NCBI GenBank assembly: GCA_027563935.2
Contig: JANVAS020000203.1
Location: 6,944,001 to 7,008,000, forward strand
Length of the DNA stretch: 64,000 nt
Source: Costus lasius
Lineage: Eukaryota; Streptophyta; Magnoliopsida; Zingiberales; Costaceae
Direction: 5' to 3'
Shown: positions 33,122 through 43,394 of the stretch, in pieces
Layout: each line of letters begins with the position of its first letter
Position numbering within the stretch: the first letter of the stretch is position 1
Translations under genes and position numbers: made by a program
The notes under the pieces: model-generated
What the model saw: only the letters and a program-made list of their open reading frames with translations
Told to the model about the DNA's origin: nothing
The model's database searches: none

Positions 33122-33625
33122 GCAAAAATACACATCAACTTCAATCTCAAAACAAATCCACAAAATCGATTTTATAAACTGACACCAAACACCGAAACCA
33201 GGCTGATGCCCGCGGTGCCACAAAAATCAAACTCAGTTGACTGCCACAATCTGGCAACACAAATTCACATAGTTCATATGGTTCACATCACATGGTTCAC
33301 ATAGTTCATAAAATTCATATTCGGCCACAGCCGGCCTCAAATTAATTAAGCATAAACATAGGTCCACAATCGGCATTATAAGCATAAATCACAACATCAA
33401 TATCATGCTAACTGCGCCCCTGCTCTATACCTGAAAATAATGAGGGGTGAGCTACACAGCCCAGTGAGTGGATAGTCTAAATCGACCATCCATAACATAC
33501 ACTAAAAAATATAGGCAGATTATTTTAAAAATCTTTAACATGAACATATGTCAACATATAACAAAATAAAGAAACAGAAATCATATATACTGTCAGATGT
33601 ACACACTAGCATATAACAAACTCAT

Positions 33626-33786
33626 GTTCACAAACTCAGGTTCTAGAGTTTTACTCTAACCCAATTAAACACATATATTTTAAACCAACTAAACACATAT
33701 AACTTAGGTTCACAAACTCAGGTTCTAGAGTTATACTCTAAACCACTAAACACATATATTTTAAACCAACTAAACACATATAACTC
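33626..33786 (+). repeat. 82-bp tandem duplication in S1
   Basis: Units begin GTTCACAAACTCAGG at 33626 and 33708, with small differences, and adjoin the palindrome. Confidence 0.75.
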
Positions 33787-33791
33787 CTTTT

Positions 33792-34199
33792 TTGTTAGAG
33801 TCACAACTCGTAACAGGTCCAGGCCTAGAGGCTGGGCTTCCTACCCAGGGGCAATCCCGCTCAAATCCCGGTTTGGATCCACGTTACCCCAAACCCGGTT
33901 TGGATCCACGTTACCCCCAAATAATTCACGTCTGCAGCGGGATTCGACCTCTAGACATGACCCTCACGAGTCATGACCCTTTAACCATTGGAGCTGCAGC
34001 TCAATGGTTAAAGGGTCATGACTCGTGAGGGTCATGTCTAGAGGTCGAATCCCGCTGCAGACGTGAATTATTTGGGGTAACGTGGATCCAAACCGGGTTT
34101 GGGGTAACGTGGATCCAAACCGGGATTTGAGCGGGATTGCCCCTGGGTAGGAAGCCCAGCCTCTAGGCCTGGACCTGTTACGAGTTGTGACTCTAACAA
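33792..34199. repeat. Near-perfect 0.4-kb palindrome
   Basis: The left arm 33792-33996 and right arm 33997-34199 are exact reverse complements except for two single-base insertions in the left arm (one at 33990, one in the C run at 33913-33917). The centre is GAGCTGCAGCTC. The right arm is the terminal 203 bp of S1 plus one base. A transcript would fold into one long hairpin. Each arm also contains a direct repeat of about 27 bp with GGATCCACGTTACCCC. Confidence 0.97.
33993..34060 (+). other. tRNA-like A-box and B-box in each palindrome arm
   Basis: GCAGCTCAATGGTTAAAGGG resembles a pol III A-box (GCTCAnTGGTTAnAG). About 35 bases later AGGTCGAATCCCGCT resembles a B-box (GGTTCGAATCC) lacking one T. 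The mirror copy lies at about 33933-34000 on the minus strand. It cannot form a proper tRNA (no matching acceptor stem); a tRNA-derived SINE fragment is possible. Confidence 0.35.
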
Positions 34200-34573
34200 C
34201 GTCTCTCCACCCCCTCAACATCACGTCAAGGGTACAAGGACCGCACCAGGACCCCACAACGGATCGCTACAACAACCGGGTCCTCAATTCGGCCTAAGGG
34301 ACTGCTACAAATGTCCAGAATCAGCCCACGATCAGCCGTTTCTGTTGCTTCATCGTGGCCTATTCGGAGATGGTGTAGCTTACCTACGACGGCCCATTCA
34401 GCGGCCCACGCGCCGAGTCATGCGCGCCCTCACTTGGCATATTTGCTGCAGTAGTTAGTTAGTTACTTTTGGTTGTTAGAGAGCATCTTGACTCTCTTTT
34501 AGGAAGTTAAAGTATGTTGTCTTGTCCCTAACCACTCTCATGTGAGTGTCATGTGCTTCCCCTCCCTCTTGTT

Positions 34574-34582
34574 CTATAAAAG
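34574..34582 (+). promoter_or_regulatory. TATA box of the G1 3' LTR
   Basis: CTATAAAAG, followed by a pyrimidine-rich, GTGTG-containing stretch typical of an LTR transcription start region. Confidence 0.5.
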
Positions 34583-34730
34583 AGGGCTGAGGGTCTTGTG
34601 TGTTTTCAGTTTTCGTTGTAGTTTGCGCCTTCCCTACGCGGATGCCTTAGGTCCAGCAAAACTCCGAGGAGCTCACCTAGGTTTCCCTCGACCTTTTCTT
34701 GTACGCTGATTTCCTATTTTCAATCAAAAC

Positions 34731-34759
34731 ACCCGGCGAACCCTACTAGGGCACCGGGT
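34731..34759 (+). other. Strong hairpin in the G1 3' LTR
   Basis: Outer stem ACCCGG/CCGGGT and inner stem CCCT/AGGG around a three-base loop, about 150 bp after the TATA box, preceded by CAATCAAAAC. It could fold in the R/U5 RNA. Confidence 0.4.
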
Positions 34760-35091
34760 CCTTTGCATTTTCATTCCGCTGCAATTACGTCTTGGCGAGC
34801 TAGAGTTACCGGCTACCGTAGCATCGCGAAGGATCCGCGCGCTTAATCTTGTAATAGAAAATTGGCTCTGCGATCGAGGTGAGTGATTTCCATTAGTACA
34901 CCGATCCGTGGTTTCTCTCCGCGCTGAGTGTTGCTCAAGTCATATCTATTGTGCTTTTCATCGGTTTTCCTCCGCGGGTTTTCACTGTTCGCTGCGTTTC
35001 TCTTCCCTCGCCTCAAGACCCTCTCACGGTTTTCAGCATCATAGTTCCGCCACCATAGAGTACTGACTTAAGGAAACCTTTCCTATCACTT

Positions 35092-35594
35092 CCGCTACGT
35101 CAGCGTTGCAACGCAATAACTACAAGGAGTGATAAGCAGTTGGATGAGCCCCATATGCCTGAGGAAGAGATCATCCCTGCAGTTGACAAGGAGCAATGCG
35201 AAGAATCACAGCTTGATAAGGAAAAGCCTATTGAGGAAGAAAAGGAAAAATATGTGAGCCCACCTGCATATGTCCCACCCATCCCCTTTCCTCAAAGATT
35301 AGCCAAGGCAAAGTTGGATAAGCAGTTTGGCAAATTCCTGGAGGTATTAAAAAAATTATACATTAAGATTCCTTTCACAGAAGCTCTGTTACGGATGCCT
35401 ACCTATGCAAAGTTTTTAAAGGATATACTCTCTAATAAGTGAAAAATTGAAGAATATCGAACTGTGGCACTCACAGAGGAATGTAGTGCGATAATATAGA
35501 ACAAGATTCCTCAAAAGTTAAAAGATCCAGGAAGCTTCTCAATTCCCTGCCAGATCGGCAACATGTCTTTTGAAGGGGCTTTATGTGATCTGGG
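35092..35594 (+). pseudogene. Athila-like gypsy fragment, left part
   Basis: Encodes, in one frame with stops, the late gag and protease start typical of plant Athila-type gypsy elements: CNAITTRSDKQLDEP, an acidic linker, [33 protein letters not shown] and FEGALCDLG. Stops lie at 35440-35442 (TGA) and about 35497-35499 (TAG). The first codons are near 35092; sequence between 35042 and 35091 is unassigned. C2 inserted within the protease start (CDLG). Confidence 0.85.
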
Positions 35595-37433
35595 TGTTGG
35601 TGTTTATGCCCTTAGACCCGTTGTTGGTCTATGATGTACTACTTGATATTGATATTTAATATATCATTCTGGCATTGTCATTATTATGCTATGTTTACAT
35701 CTGCGATTATGTACATGGATAATAATGTCTCTGGAGATAGATTGTATCTGTGTTCAAACGATGTGTCCCCAGTCGAGTACCAGAGTGAATAAGGGACAGC
35801 ACTGGTACATGTGAGACTGGTATATGAGCTGGTTAGGCACGGGTTGCTGACGCAGGCATATGGGTATATCAGTGGTGGATATACTAGATCGACCCGCTGT
35901 GAGGCTTTAACTTGGTGTCATGAGTTAACCTCACAAGTGACAGGAGATACATTGATCCCTTGACTTGAGGTCATTGGCTCTTCTATATGGTTAGGGATAT
36001 GCTTTGATACAACCTAATGCCTCGCCGTAGTAGGGAGGTTATAACGGTTGTCATTGGGTATGTCACGACCCATATGACAAGATCAATGGACAGACATAGG
36101 ATTTGCCCCTTCCTGCGGGAAGCTTGATATCCACAGGGCCCCCCTATGGTTGCATGACTGGAAGTGTATGGCCATACCCAGGTGAAAGCTTGATTTAGTC
36201 ATGATCATGAGATTCGGTGAAAACAAAGTGGTGACACACTTTGTCCAATCGTATATCAGTTTGGCAAAGGGACTGTAATGCATCGGTATCTTGTTGCGAT
36301 GATGGGGATGTCGATGTTGATATGCACTCTGAAGACTTGGGTAGCAGCGATGCACTGCTAGGTGCCACTCACTGCTTGTGATGACCTGAGTTCATCATTG
36401 CCAACGTCAGAGGAACCTACAAGGTCGCACAACTTGAAACTCGGGTTCTCGTATTGATCGGGTAGCCTATTGATTGAGTTATTAGATACCTCAGATCTAT
36501 TTAGGAGAATTCATCAGCGCCATTGTGCCTGATGAGATGCAAGGGACTTATTGGAGCTAACTTCATTTTTGGGCCAGATGGGCCAAATGAGCCCAATAGG
36601 CCAATTGGGCCAAATGGGCCAAATGAAGTCTAAGCCAAGAGCATTAACTAATAGGCCTCCAAGCCTAATGGGCGTGAAGCCCAGTTGGGGCATGAGGCCT
36701 AATGGGCCATGACAATAAGTAGCCTGGCCCAATAGACATCATGGTGAATTAAATACTATATGTAATTATGGAACTTAAATTCTGTATTTAATGCTGTAAT
36801 TAATTCTATAATTAATTCTGAGATTAATGATGAATTTAATTCTGAATTTGAAGAGTCATGCTATTAATGACCATTATGAAACTTTAATTCAAAGTTTTAA
36901 TGAGTCATTATGAGACTTTAATTCAGAGTTTAATTCTATAATTAATTCTGAATTTAATTCTATTATTAATGATGAATTAATTCAGAGATTAATTATGAAT
37001 TTATTCTGGAATTCCAAAGGTCTCTGCGGAATTCCAAGGGTCACCATGTTTTCTATAAAAGAAGAGGGGGAGAGGAGTTGGCGCCCACTTGGTCTTTTGG
37101 AAGAAATTCTCCTAGGCGCCTCCTCTCTTCTTCCCTCTCCTTTGGGGGGCTGCAAGGTTGGACCTTGGCTGCATTCTTCCATCCTTCTACTCCTCTTGGC
37201 GCATTCACTGTGTGGGTGGCGCAAGTTCTTGAGGAAGTCTCCTAGTGGCGTGGATCTTCGTCCCGAGGCTAGCACCGGGCGTGGAAGAAGAGAACTCGAG
37301 CGTCGGCTGTGTGCGAGACTGCAGAGGGTGAACATTTGGGCACTTGCATCGCTTCCTTCCTCTTCGCTTCAAGGTATCATCTCCTGCTCACCGTGTCAAT
37401 TCCCTAGCATGTCTCGATCTTCTGAGATTCGGT
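35595..37433 (+). repeat. 5' LTR of C2 (3' end deleted)
   Basis: Alignable with 51468 onward until about 37433. The last about 100 bp and the PBS are missing, since no TGGTATCAGAG follows. It contains GGGCCCCCCTAT (36135-36146), GTGTATGGCCATACCCAG (36164-36181), clustered TGGGCC/GGGCCA repeats (36570-36624), a degenerate AT-rich AATTCT array (36760-37010) and a TATA box CTATAAAAG near 37053. Confidence 0.88.
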
Positions 37434-38182
37434 GAAAAATCCTAGATTTGTGAACAGACGTTGAGGTTGAAAGACATTTTTTCTAAGAAACTAAAACTAA
37501 AGTTTTATGTTTTCATGAGCATATAGAAAAGCATGAGATGATTGTGCATCGTGTTGTGGTCATAGTCAAGCCCCTTGTATGCCTGTGATGTATTTTTGTG
37601 AGGCCTGCGTGCCGCCTTTTTCCTTTTTGTCTTGTAAACGCACAAAGAAGATTAAGGGCGTATTCCTCATGGAGCTTGCATCTTGGCGTTTCAACCATGA
37701 TGGCGCATCTTGCTTGGTGGCGCAAGTAAGGGCTTGGCCGAACCATAGGGTTCGTGAGCTATCCCTCTTGGCACAAGCATGATTGCGTATCATGCATGGA
37801 GGAGCCACCAAGGTTTTGGCCGAGCCCTATGGTTTGTGTGCTATGCCTTGGTGTGAAGGACCTTGGGGCCGCACTTGAAGATAAAGCTTAGTGGCGGCTA
37901 GGTTAGGTCTGGTTGGGGCTTGTCACCTAAGTCAACATTGAACATCCTTTGGCATGTGATGGTTCAATGTGTTGATTAGGCTATGACCACATCGCTTGTT
38001 TACTACTTTCGATATCTGCTAAAGCATGCCTGGATGTGTTTTATCATTTTGTTATCAGTATAGGATTGCATGCTTGTAATGTTAGACAAAAAATAAAACT
38101 GAGAGGATGAGACCTCAAAAACTCTCAAAATAATATCAAGTCTGTAGCCTTCTGATGTGTAGCCCTCGTCTAGCTATCGATT

Positions 38183-38226
38183 AGTGGTGTTGTGCTCTGT
38201 TTCCCACCCTCGTGGGACACACCACT
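38183..38226 (+). promoter_or_regulatory. Leader hairpin 1 of C2
   Basis: Outer stem AGTGGTGT/ACACCACT, 11-nt 5' bulge, inner stem TCCCAC/GTGGGA, loop CCTC. Confidence 0.6.
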
Positions 38227-38399
38227 TATCTTTAGAAGGTGTGTGGTGGCAATGGTTTCCCCAGTCCAATTACAAACCAGGGCGTGCCTTCGCAAGGAAA
38301 TTGTTGGCCCTAGGCATAACGGTCAGGTTAGACTAGACTAGTTTTTCATATGTGGTGGCCACATGATGGAACTCTAGAGGCGGCCTCGACAGGTAAGGG

Positions 38400-38433
38400 T
38401 TTTGTGTTGTTCCAGCCCTCGCTGGGCACAAAA
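38400..38433 (+). promoter_or_regulatory. Leader hairpin 2 of C2
   Basis: Outer stem TTTTGTG/CACAAAA, 5' bulge TTGTT, inner stem CCAGC/GCTGG, loop CCTC. Closest in layout to the C3 hairpins. Confidence 0.65.
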
Positions 38434-38508
38434 TGCTTGATCTGTCTTGAGAAGGGGAATTGCCTGAGTGTAATCGGCCGGCGTGCCCACCTTAAGAAGC
38501 ATGAGTCC

Positions 38509-38545
38509 CTTTGTGCATCTCATCCCACCCTCGTGGGACGCGAAG
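38509..38545 (+). promoter_or_regulatory. Leader hairpin 3 of C2
   Basis: Outer stem CTTTGTG/CGCGAAG (two G-U pairs), 7-nt 5' bulge, inner stem TCCCAC/GTGGGA, loop CCTC. Confidence 0.55.
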
Positions 38546-38707
38546 CCTCATGTGGAATAAGGATCCCACATTAAGAAGCATGATTTCCCGATTGACTTTG
38601 TGGGTTGTCAATTTGATTAAAATAGTGGGAGCCATAATCATTTAATACAAGTCCAAATTAAATGATTCAAAGTAGTACTAATCTGCTATCTTGGTTGTTG
38701 TAGAACA

Positions 38708-41690
38708 ATGGCTATGAACAATAGCAGATGGTCACTGTGATCTATCCTAAAACAAGTTGGTTGGATCCAACTTGATGGAGTGGTATCGGAACTTGAGGAT
38801 TGTCCTTAAGCTTGAGAGGAAGCTCTATGTCCTTGAGCAGCCTATTCCAAAGCCACTTCCAAGCTCAGCCTCAGCGGCTGAGAAGGATGCTTTTGTTAAG
38901 CATCAGGCTGACAGTTTGGAGGTTGCTAATTTGATGCTAACCAACATATCGCCTGAATTTAGAGGGCAATATGAATCTAAGAATGCCTCTGAGATTATTT
39001 CTAATCTAAGGCAGCTATTTAATGAATTGGTTGAGCTCAACCCTCCTAAAGTAGTCATTCAGTGTGGTGAGCCGAAAGGTTTGACCAAGGAGCTGAAACT
39101 AAAGATGGAAAGGATTAGGAATAACAGGTGTTATAGGAATAATAAGTGTTATTCATGTGGAGGGCCACCTCACATGTTGAAGGACATGGTGCGACTTCAG
39201 AACGAGGAAAAGAGAAGCAGGGCTTCGTCTTCTAGCTCGGGTATTTATGTTACCGAAGTCAACCTTTCTACTTCTATGTCATGGGTATTGGATAACGCAT
39301 GCGGAGCTCATATTTGTACAAATATGCAGGGGCTCAAGAAAAGTAGATCGGTGCGGCCTAGAGAGATTGACCTACGAGTTGGAAACGGAGCACAGGTTGC
39401 TACTGTTGCCGTTGGACTTTTGACGCTCTCATTGCCTTCTAGACTTAAACTAGAGCTAAATAATTGCTACTATGTACCTTCCCTTACCAAAAATATTGTA
39501 TCTATTCCTTGCCTGGCAAGGAAAGGATTTAAATTTGAAATAAAAGAGGACTCTTGTTCTTTTTCATTTGCAAATGTGTTTTATGGGAAGGGTACCTTGT
39601 GCAATGGATTATATGTCTTGGACATGCATAACTCTATATGTAACATAGATCATAAAAGGATCAAACTGAGTGGTTCAGTTGGTGCGTACCTTTGGCATTG
39701 TCGATTAGCCCATATAAATAAGAATCGCATTCAACAACTCCATGCAAATGGATTGTTGGATTCAACCTCCTTGGAGGAGTTTGATACTTGTGAGCCTTGT
39801 TTATTAGGGAAGATGACAAAAACGCCCTTCACCAAGATTGGTGAGAGGGCAGGAGGTTTGTTGGATCTCATACATAGCGATGTGTGTGGGCCATTCAGTA
39901 AACAAGCTAGAGGAGGGTACAACTACTTCATCACATTTACTAATAACTTCAGTAGATACGGTTATGTCTATTTGATGAGACATAAGTCAGAATCCTTTGA
40001 GAAATTTAAAGAGTTTAGACATGAAGTAGAGAACCAACTCGGTAGATCTATTAAGACTCTTCGAACAGATCGTGGTGGAGAGTACCTGAGCGGTGAGTTC
40101 TTTGACTATCTTAGAGAGTGTGGGGTTCTGTCCCAACTCACTCCTCCTGGAACACCTCAATGGAATGGTGTGTCTGAGAGGAGAAATCGAACCTTGTTGG
40201 ACATGGTTCGTTTCATGATGAGTCATGCAACTCTACCACCCTCGTTCTGGGGCCATGCACTTGAGACAGCTTCTCTCATACTGAATAATGTTCCATCTAA
40301 AAGTGTCTCTGAGATTCTGTACGAGGTATGAAGTGGGAGACACCCGAATCTCTCTTTTATCAGAGTCTGGGGATGTGAGGCTTATGTCAAACGTCTGGAT
40401 TCTAGCAAGCTAGAACCCAGATCTGATAAATGCGTGTTTGTGGGGTATCATAAGGAAACTAAAGGATATTACTTCTATATTCCCAGCAAGAACAAAGTTT
40501 TTGTTGCTCAGGGTGCTATCTTTCTAGAGAAAGAATTTCTTATGAAATAAGTCAGTGGAAGGAAGTTTGACTTGGACGAGGTCCAGGTGCAACTACAAGA
40601 CACCGAGATGGAACCTGAGCCACCTGCACCGGTTGCTGGGCAACTGGAGGCTCAGACACAGGCCCCGCGTAGGTCTGGGAGGATTCGTCGTGCCCTGAGA
40701 GGTACGGGTCACTGCCGACCCAATACGACGGGATCTTCATCGTTGAGGATGAACCCAAGACCTATGATGAGGCGGTCACTGGACCGGACTCTGAGAAATG
40801 GCTTGAGGCCATGAGATCCGAGACGAATTCCATGTCAGCTAACCAAGCCTGGGATTTGGTTGAGCTACCTGATGGGGTTAAACCCATAGGGTGTAAATGG
40901 GTTTTCAAGAGGAAGACTGACATGGATGGCAACATAGTTACCTATAAGGGTAGACTTGTGGCTAAAGGATTCAGACAAGTCCACGGGGTGGACTATGACG
41001 AAACCTTCTCACCAGTTGCCATGTTCAAATCCATTCGAATCTTGCTTGCTATAGATGCATATCACAATTATGAGATATTGCAGATGGATGTAAAGACAGC
41101 GTTCCTTAATGGAAAGCTGACAGAGGATGTGTATATGATACAACCCGATGGTTTCATCCATCCTGTAGAGGCCAATAAGGTCTGCAGGCTAAAGAGATCC
41201 ATTTATCGATTAAAGCAAGCTTCTCGAAGTTGGAATCTTCGATTTGATGAGGCAGTAAGAGATTACGACTTTATCAAGAGCGAAGATGACGCCTGTGTAT
41301 ACAAAAAATTCAGTGGGAACTTGGTGACATTTCTGGTCCTGTATGTCGGCGACATACTGCTCATCGGAAATGACATCCCTAGTCTTCAAGCTATGAAGAC
41401 AAGGTTGGAGAAGTGTTTCGAGATAAAAGACTTAGGGGAGGTCGCCTATATCCTAGGTGTGAGGATCTACTGGGATTGATCCAAGAAGCTCCTGGCCCTT
41501 AGTCAGAGTACTTACATTGATAAGGTCCTGGAAAGGTTCAACTTGGAGCAATCCAAGAAAGGATACTTTCCAGAGAGACATGACCTTATTCTCTCCAAGA
41601 GCCAGTGTCCCACCACACAGGCTGAGAGGGACGACATGAGTCGAGTACCCTATGCTTCGGCAGTAAGTTCGATCATGTATGCGATGTTGT
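38708..41690 (+). pseudogene. C2 gag-pol, first part
   Basis: Family ATG at 38708, then a frame disruption; a long frame runs 38757-40331. gag is shortened after NLRQLFNE by about 70 residues compared with C3, and the knuckle is degenerate (CYSCGGPPHMLKDM, His/Cys pattern broken). Protease WVLDNACG; integrase zinc finger, both Asp motifs and Glu present. Stops TGA 40329-40331, TAA 40548-40550 and TGA 41477-41479, plus a frame change near 40700. RT from about 40811 has QMDVKTAFLNG, but the catalytic YVDD is YVGD (near 41345). The C4 insertion at 41691 breaks it before RNase H. Inactive. Confidence 0.9.
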
Positions 41691-43374
41691 TGAAGAGTCC
41701 CCTTCAAGGGGGAGCGAAACCCTATGGTGGCGCAAGACAATTCTTTTTGGCAGCGGAAACTAGGGTTTCAAAGATAAGATCGCATGTAGTTCATATGATC
41801 AACTTGTAACAATGGAATAGATCATAAGGGATCATACCAACGCCATTGGATTAGATGGTGTCTTGGAAGCAAAGACGCAATTGCTCCTTCTCCGAAGATG
41901 ACGCACACAACGAATGAAGATGGCTTCTCCTTGTCGTCTTTGTGCTAGCAAAGCTTCAAGGGGTCCTTTGTGTTAAGGAAGATGGAGATGCGAGAGTGAT
42001 GTTCACCTTGGCCGAAATCTTCTCAACTCTCTCGTCAAGACAAGCCACACACGAGAGCGCAATGAGAGAGGCAAGTGTTGAAGCGTTTTGGCGTTGAAGG
42101 GAACATGCGCTTATGACTTTCCAAAAATAGGAAAGACATGAAGCCATGCGCCCATGATGTCAAAACCGATCAAAAACGCCTCAAGCGTTGAACCATGCGT
42201 TCACTCTCTTGAACCGGTTCAATGCAATTGCATTTGGTCCAAAGACCAAATCAAACCAGCCCAAGCCATTTGGTCTAGATCATCTTAAACCCTAAGGCTC
42301 CAGATCTAACCGTTCATCTCCTGATGCTCTTGATCTCACTGATCCAGCATCAATTCTCTCGATCGAAGCTTACCGATCTCAAGCCCTAATCAATCAAACA
42401 TGATCAGACCAGATCTCACTTACAATCAGAGTTTAAACTCCTTTAAACTGAACCCAAACAATTCAGTCCACACGATCTGACTTAAGTAAGCCATATCATC
42501 CAATTGTGCGACCCTAAGGGTTTCCTTTAAATGTCGGTAACGATAACTTACGTTATCACGATCAGTGAGGGGTATCTAGCAACACATCACTGTCTCCCGA
42601 TATAAAGGAAAGAGTCTTTCAAGACTACACCCAAACCACAGCACAAGTGTGAATCCACTTCACTAGGCATACATGTTTCCTTTGCCACTGGATGTTCTTA
42701 TTGGACAAGCATGTCAAGCCTGTAGCTCCAATATGATGAGCATGATTAGATCAGATGAACATAGTCACCTGGGTATGGCCATACACTTTCTCAATCATCT
42801 CATCCAGGGGGCCCCTTTAGAACACCACACTCCAATCAAGGAGACGGCAATCCTATATCTATCACTAGTGTCCTAACCTGACTTATGATCATTATCCAAG
42901 ATAGTCTATAACCATTATGTTTCAAATGATATTAAACTACCTCAAAACAATGACAATCATCATTTAGAAACACAAGTGATCTCAAGTCAGAGGATATGTG
43001 CCACTTGTTGCAAACAAGGATTATTCACATTGTGACAAGCAATTGAATATCCTAGTAGGGTCTGTCTAGTACATCCAATGTACCCATGAGTCTACATCTT
43101 ATTCCATGCTCGAAGCATCCTATAAGATTAGATCACATATTAGTCTCAATCATATCAAGGCTGTCTCATGTTCACCAAGATATCTCGACTAAGGACTTTA
43201 TAGCATGTCAGCCTAGCTGAACAGCATTGAGACATCATTCAGAAGTACACTTGTTGCAGCAGACAATGTAACAACCTGAATAACAACCATTGCCTTTATA
43301 AACATAAAAGTTTATACATGATACTGATACAATCTCAAGGCCTCAAACATTAGCCTTAAGGGCATACCCCAACA
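41691..43374 (-). repeat. 3' LTR of C4
   Basis: 1684 bp. The plus strand starts TGAAGAGTCCCC and ends CCCCAACA. It shares the palindrome GTATGGCCATAC, the GATAAC-GTTATC repeat and the TATA-like element with C3. Confidence 0.96.
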
Positions 43375-43390
43375 ATCTCCCACTTGCACT
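43375..43390 (-). promoter_or_regulatory. Polypurine tract of C4
   Basis: Element strand AGTGCAAGTGGGAGAT, as in C1 and C3. Confidence 0.8.
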
Positions 43391-43394
43391 TAAT

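Larger units (their letters stand above)
32802..34198 (+). mobile_element. Solo LTR S1
   Basis: A 1397-bp sequence that starts TGTAACATCCCAC and ends CTCTAACA, flanked by TSD ACGTC at 32797-32801 and 34199-34203, with no internal coding region: a solo LTR left by recombination between LTRs. The TGTAACATCCC start is common in plant gypsy LTRs. Its orientation is not certain. It holds two tandem duplications and a terminal palindrome, and interrupts the G1 LTR. Confidence 0.88.
31591..34297 (+). pseudogene. G1 pol, second part: integrase end and LTR-encoded tail
   Basis: Resumes the G1 integrase at the C3 target site (IAEFAYNSASHRSTGLSPF) and meets TAG 31679-31681 (Gln in G2). After a local frame change it continues through VGEYVLVRHHPG and DAYVLDL, matching the G2 integrase C-terminus, to EENSF. 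A run of 15 C (32137-32151) shifts the frame again. Beyond it the frame runs into the proposed 3' LTR (start 32160), meets TAG 32380-32382, then continues through in-frame repeats and RRSQRSSHPPDQF. It is cut by S1 (32802-34203 with one TSD) and ends at TAA 34295-34297. The LTR-encoded tail would be about 245 codons, far longer than in G2 (25). Confidence 0.8.
12260..35041 (+). mobile_element. Degenerate chromovirus G1, split by N2, C3 and S1
   Basis: Ty3/gypsy element in plus orientation, order gag, PR, RT, RNase H, INT. Its pieces are 12260-13696, 19744-22395, 31591-32801 and 34204-35041; the rest is inserted elements flanked by TSDs. It is clearly related to G2 throughout (same gag, PR and RT/INT motifs) but much more GC-rich in its codons, and carries several stops and frameshifts. 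The 3' LTR probably starts at 32160; its end near 35041 and the 5' LTR remnant are uncertain. C1 inserted at its 5' end. Confidence 0.85.
32160..35041 (+). repeat. Probable 3' LTR of G1, split by S1
   Basis: TGACGGAGTC at 32160 aligns with the G2 LTR start TGATGGAGGC, and the preceding coding sequence (EENS) aligns with G2 just before its LTR. Without S1 the LTR would be about 1.48 kb, ending AGCATCA at 35041 (G2 ends TACATCA). A TATA box and a strong hairpin lie in the right part. No TSD can be checked and the 5' LTR remnant does not match well, so the ends are provisional. Confidence 0.5.
37434..38707 (+). other. C2 leader
   Basis: Non-coding sequence before the gag ATG, lacking its PBS end. 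It carries three conserved two-stem hairpins. Parts (AGGTTAGGTC..., GTTTCCC...) are comparable to the C3 leader only in layout, not in sequence. No credible gene. Confidence 0.7.

Noticed and set aside
33997..34060. A genuine tRNA gene in the palindrome
   Set aside because: No acceptor stem or proper anticodon arm, and a base is missing from the B-box; kept only as tRNA-like motifs.
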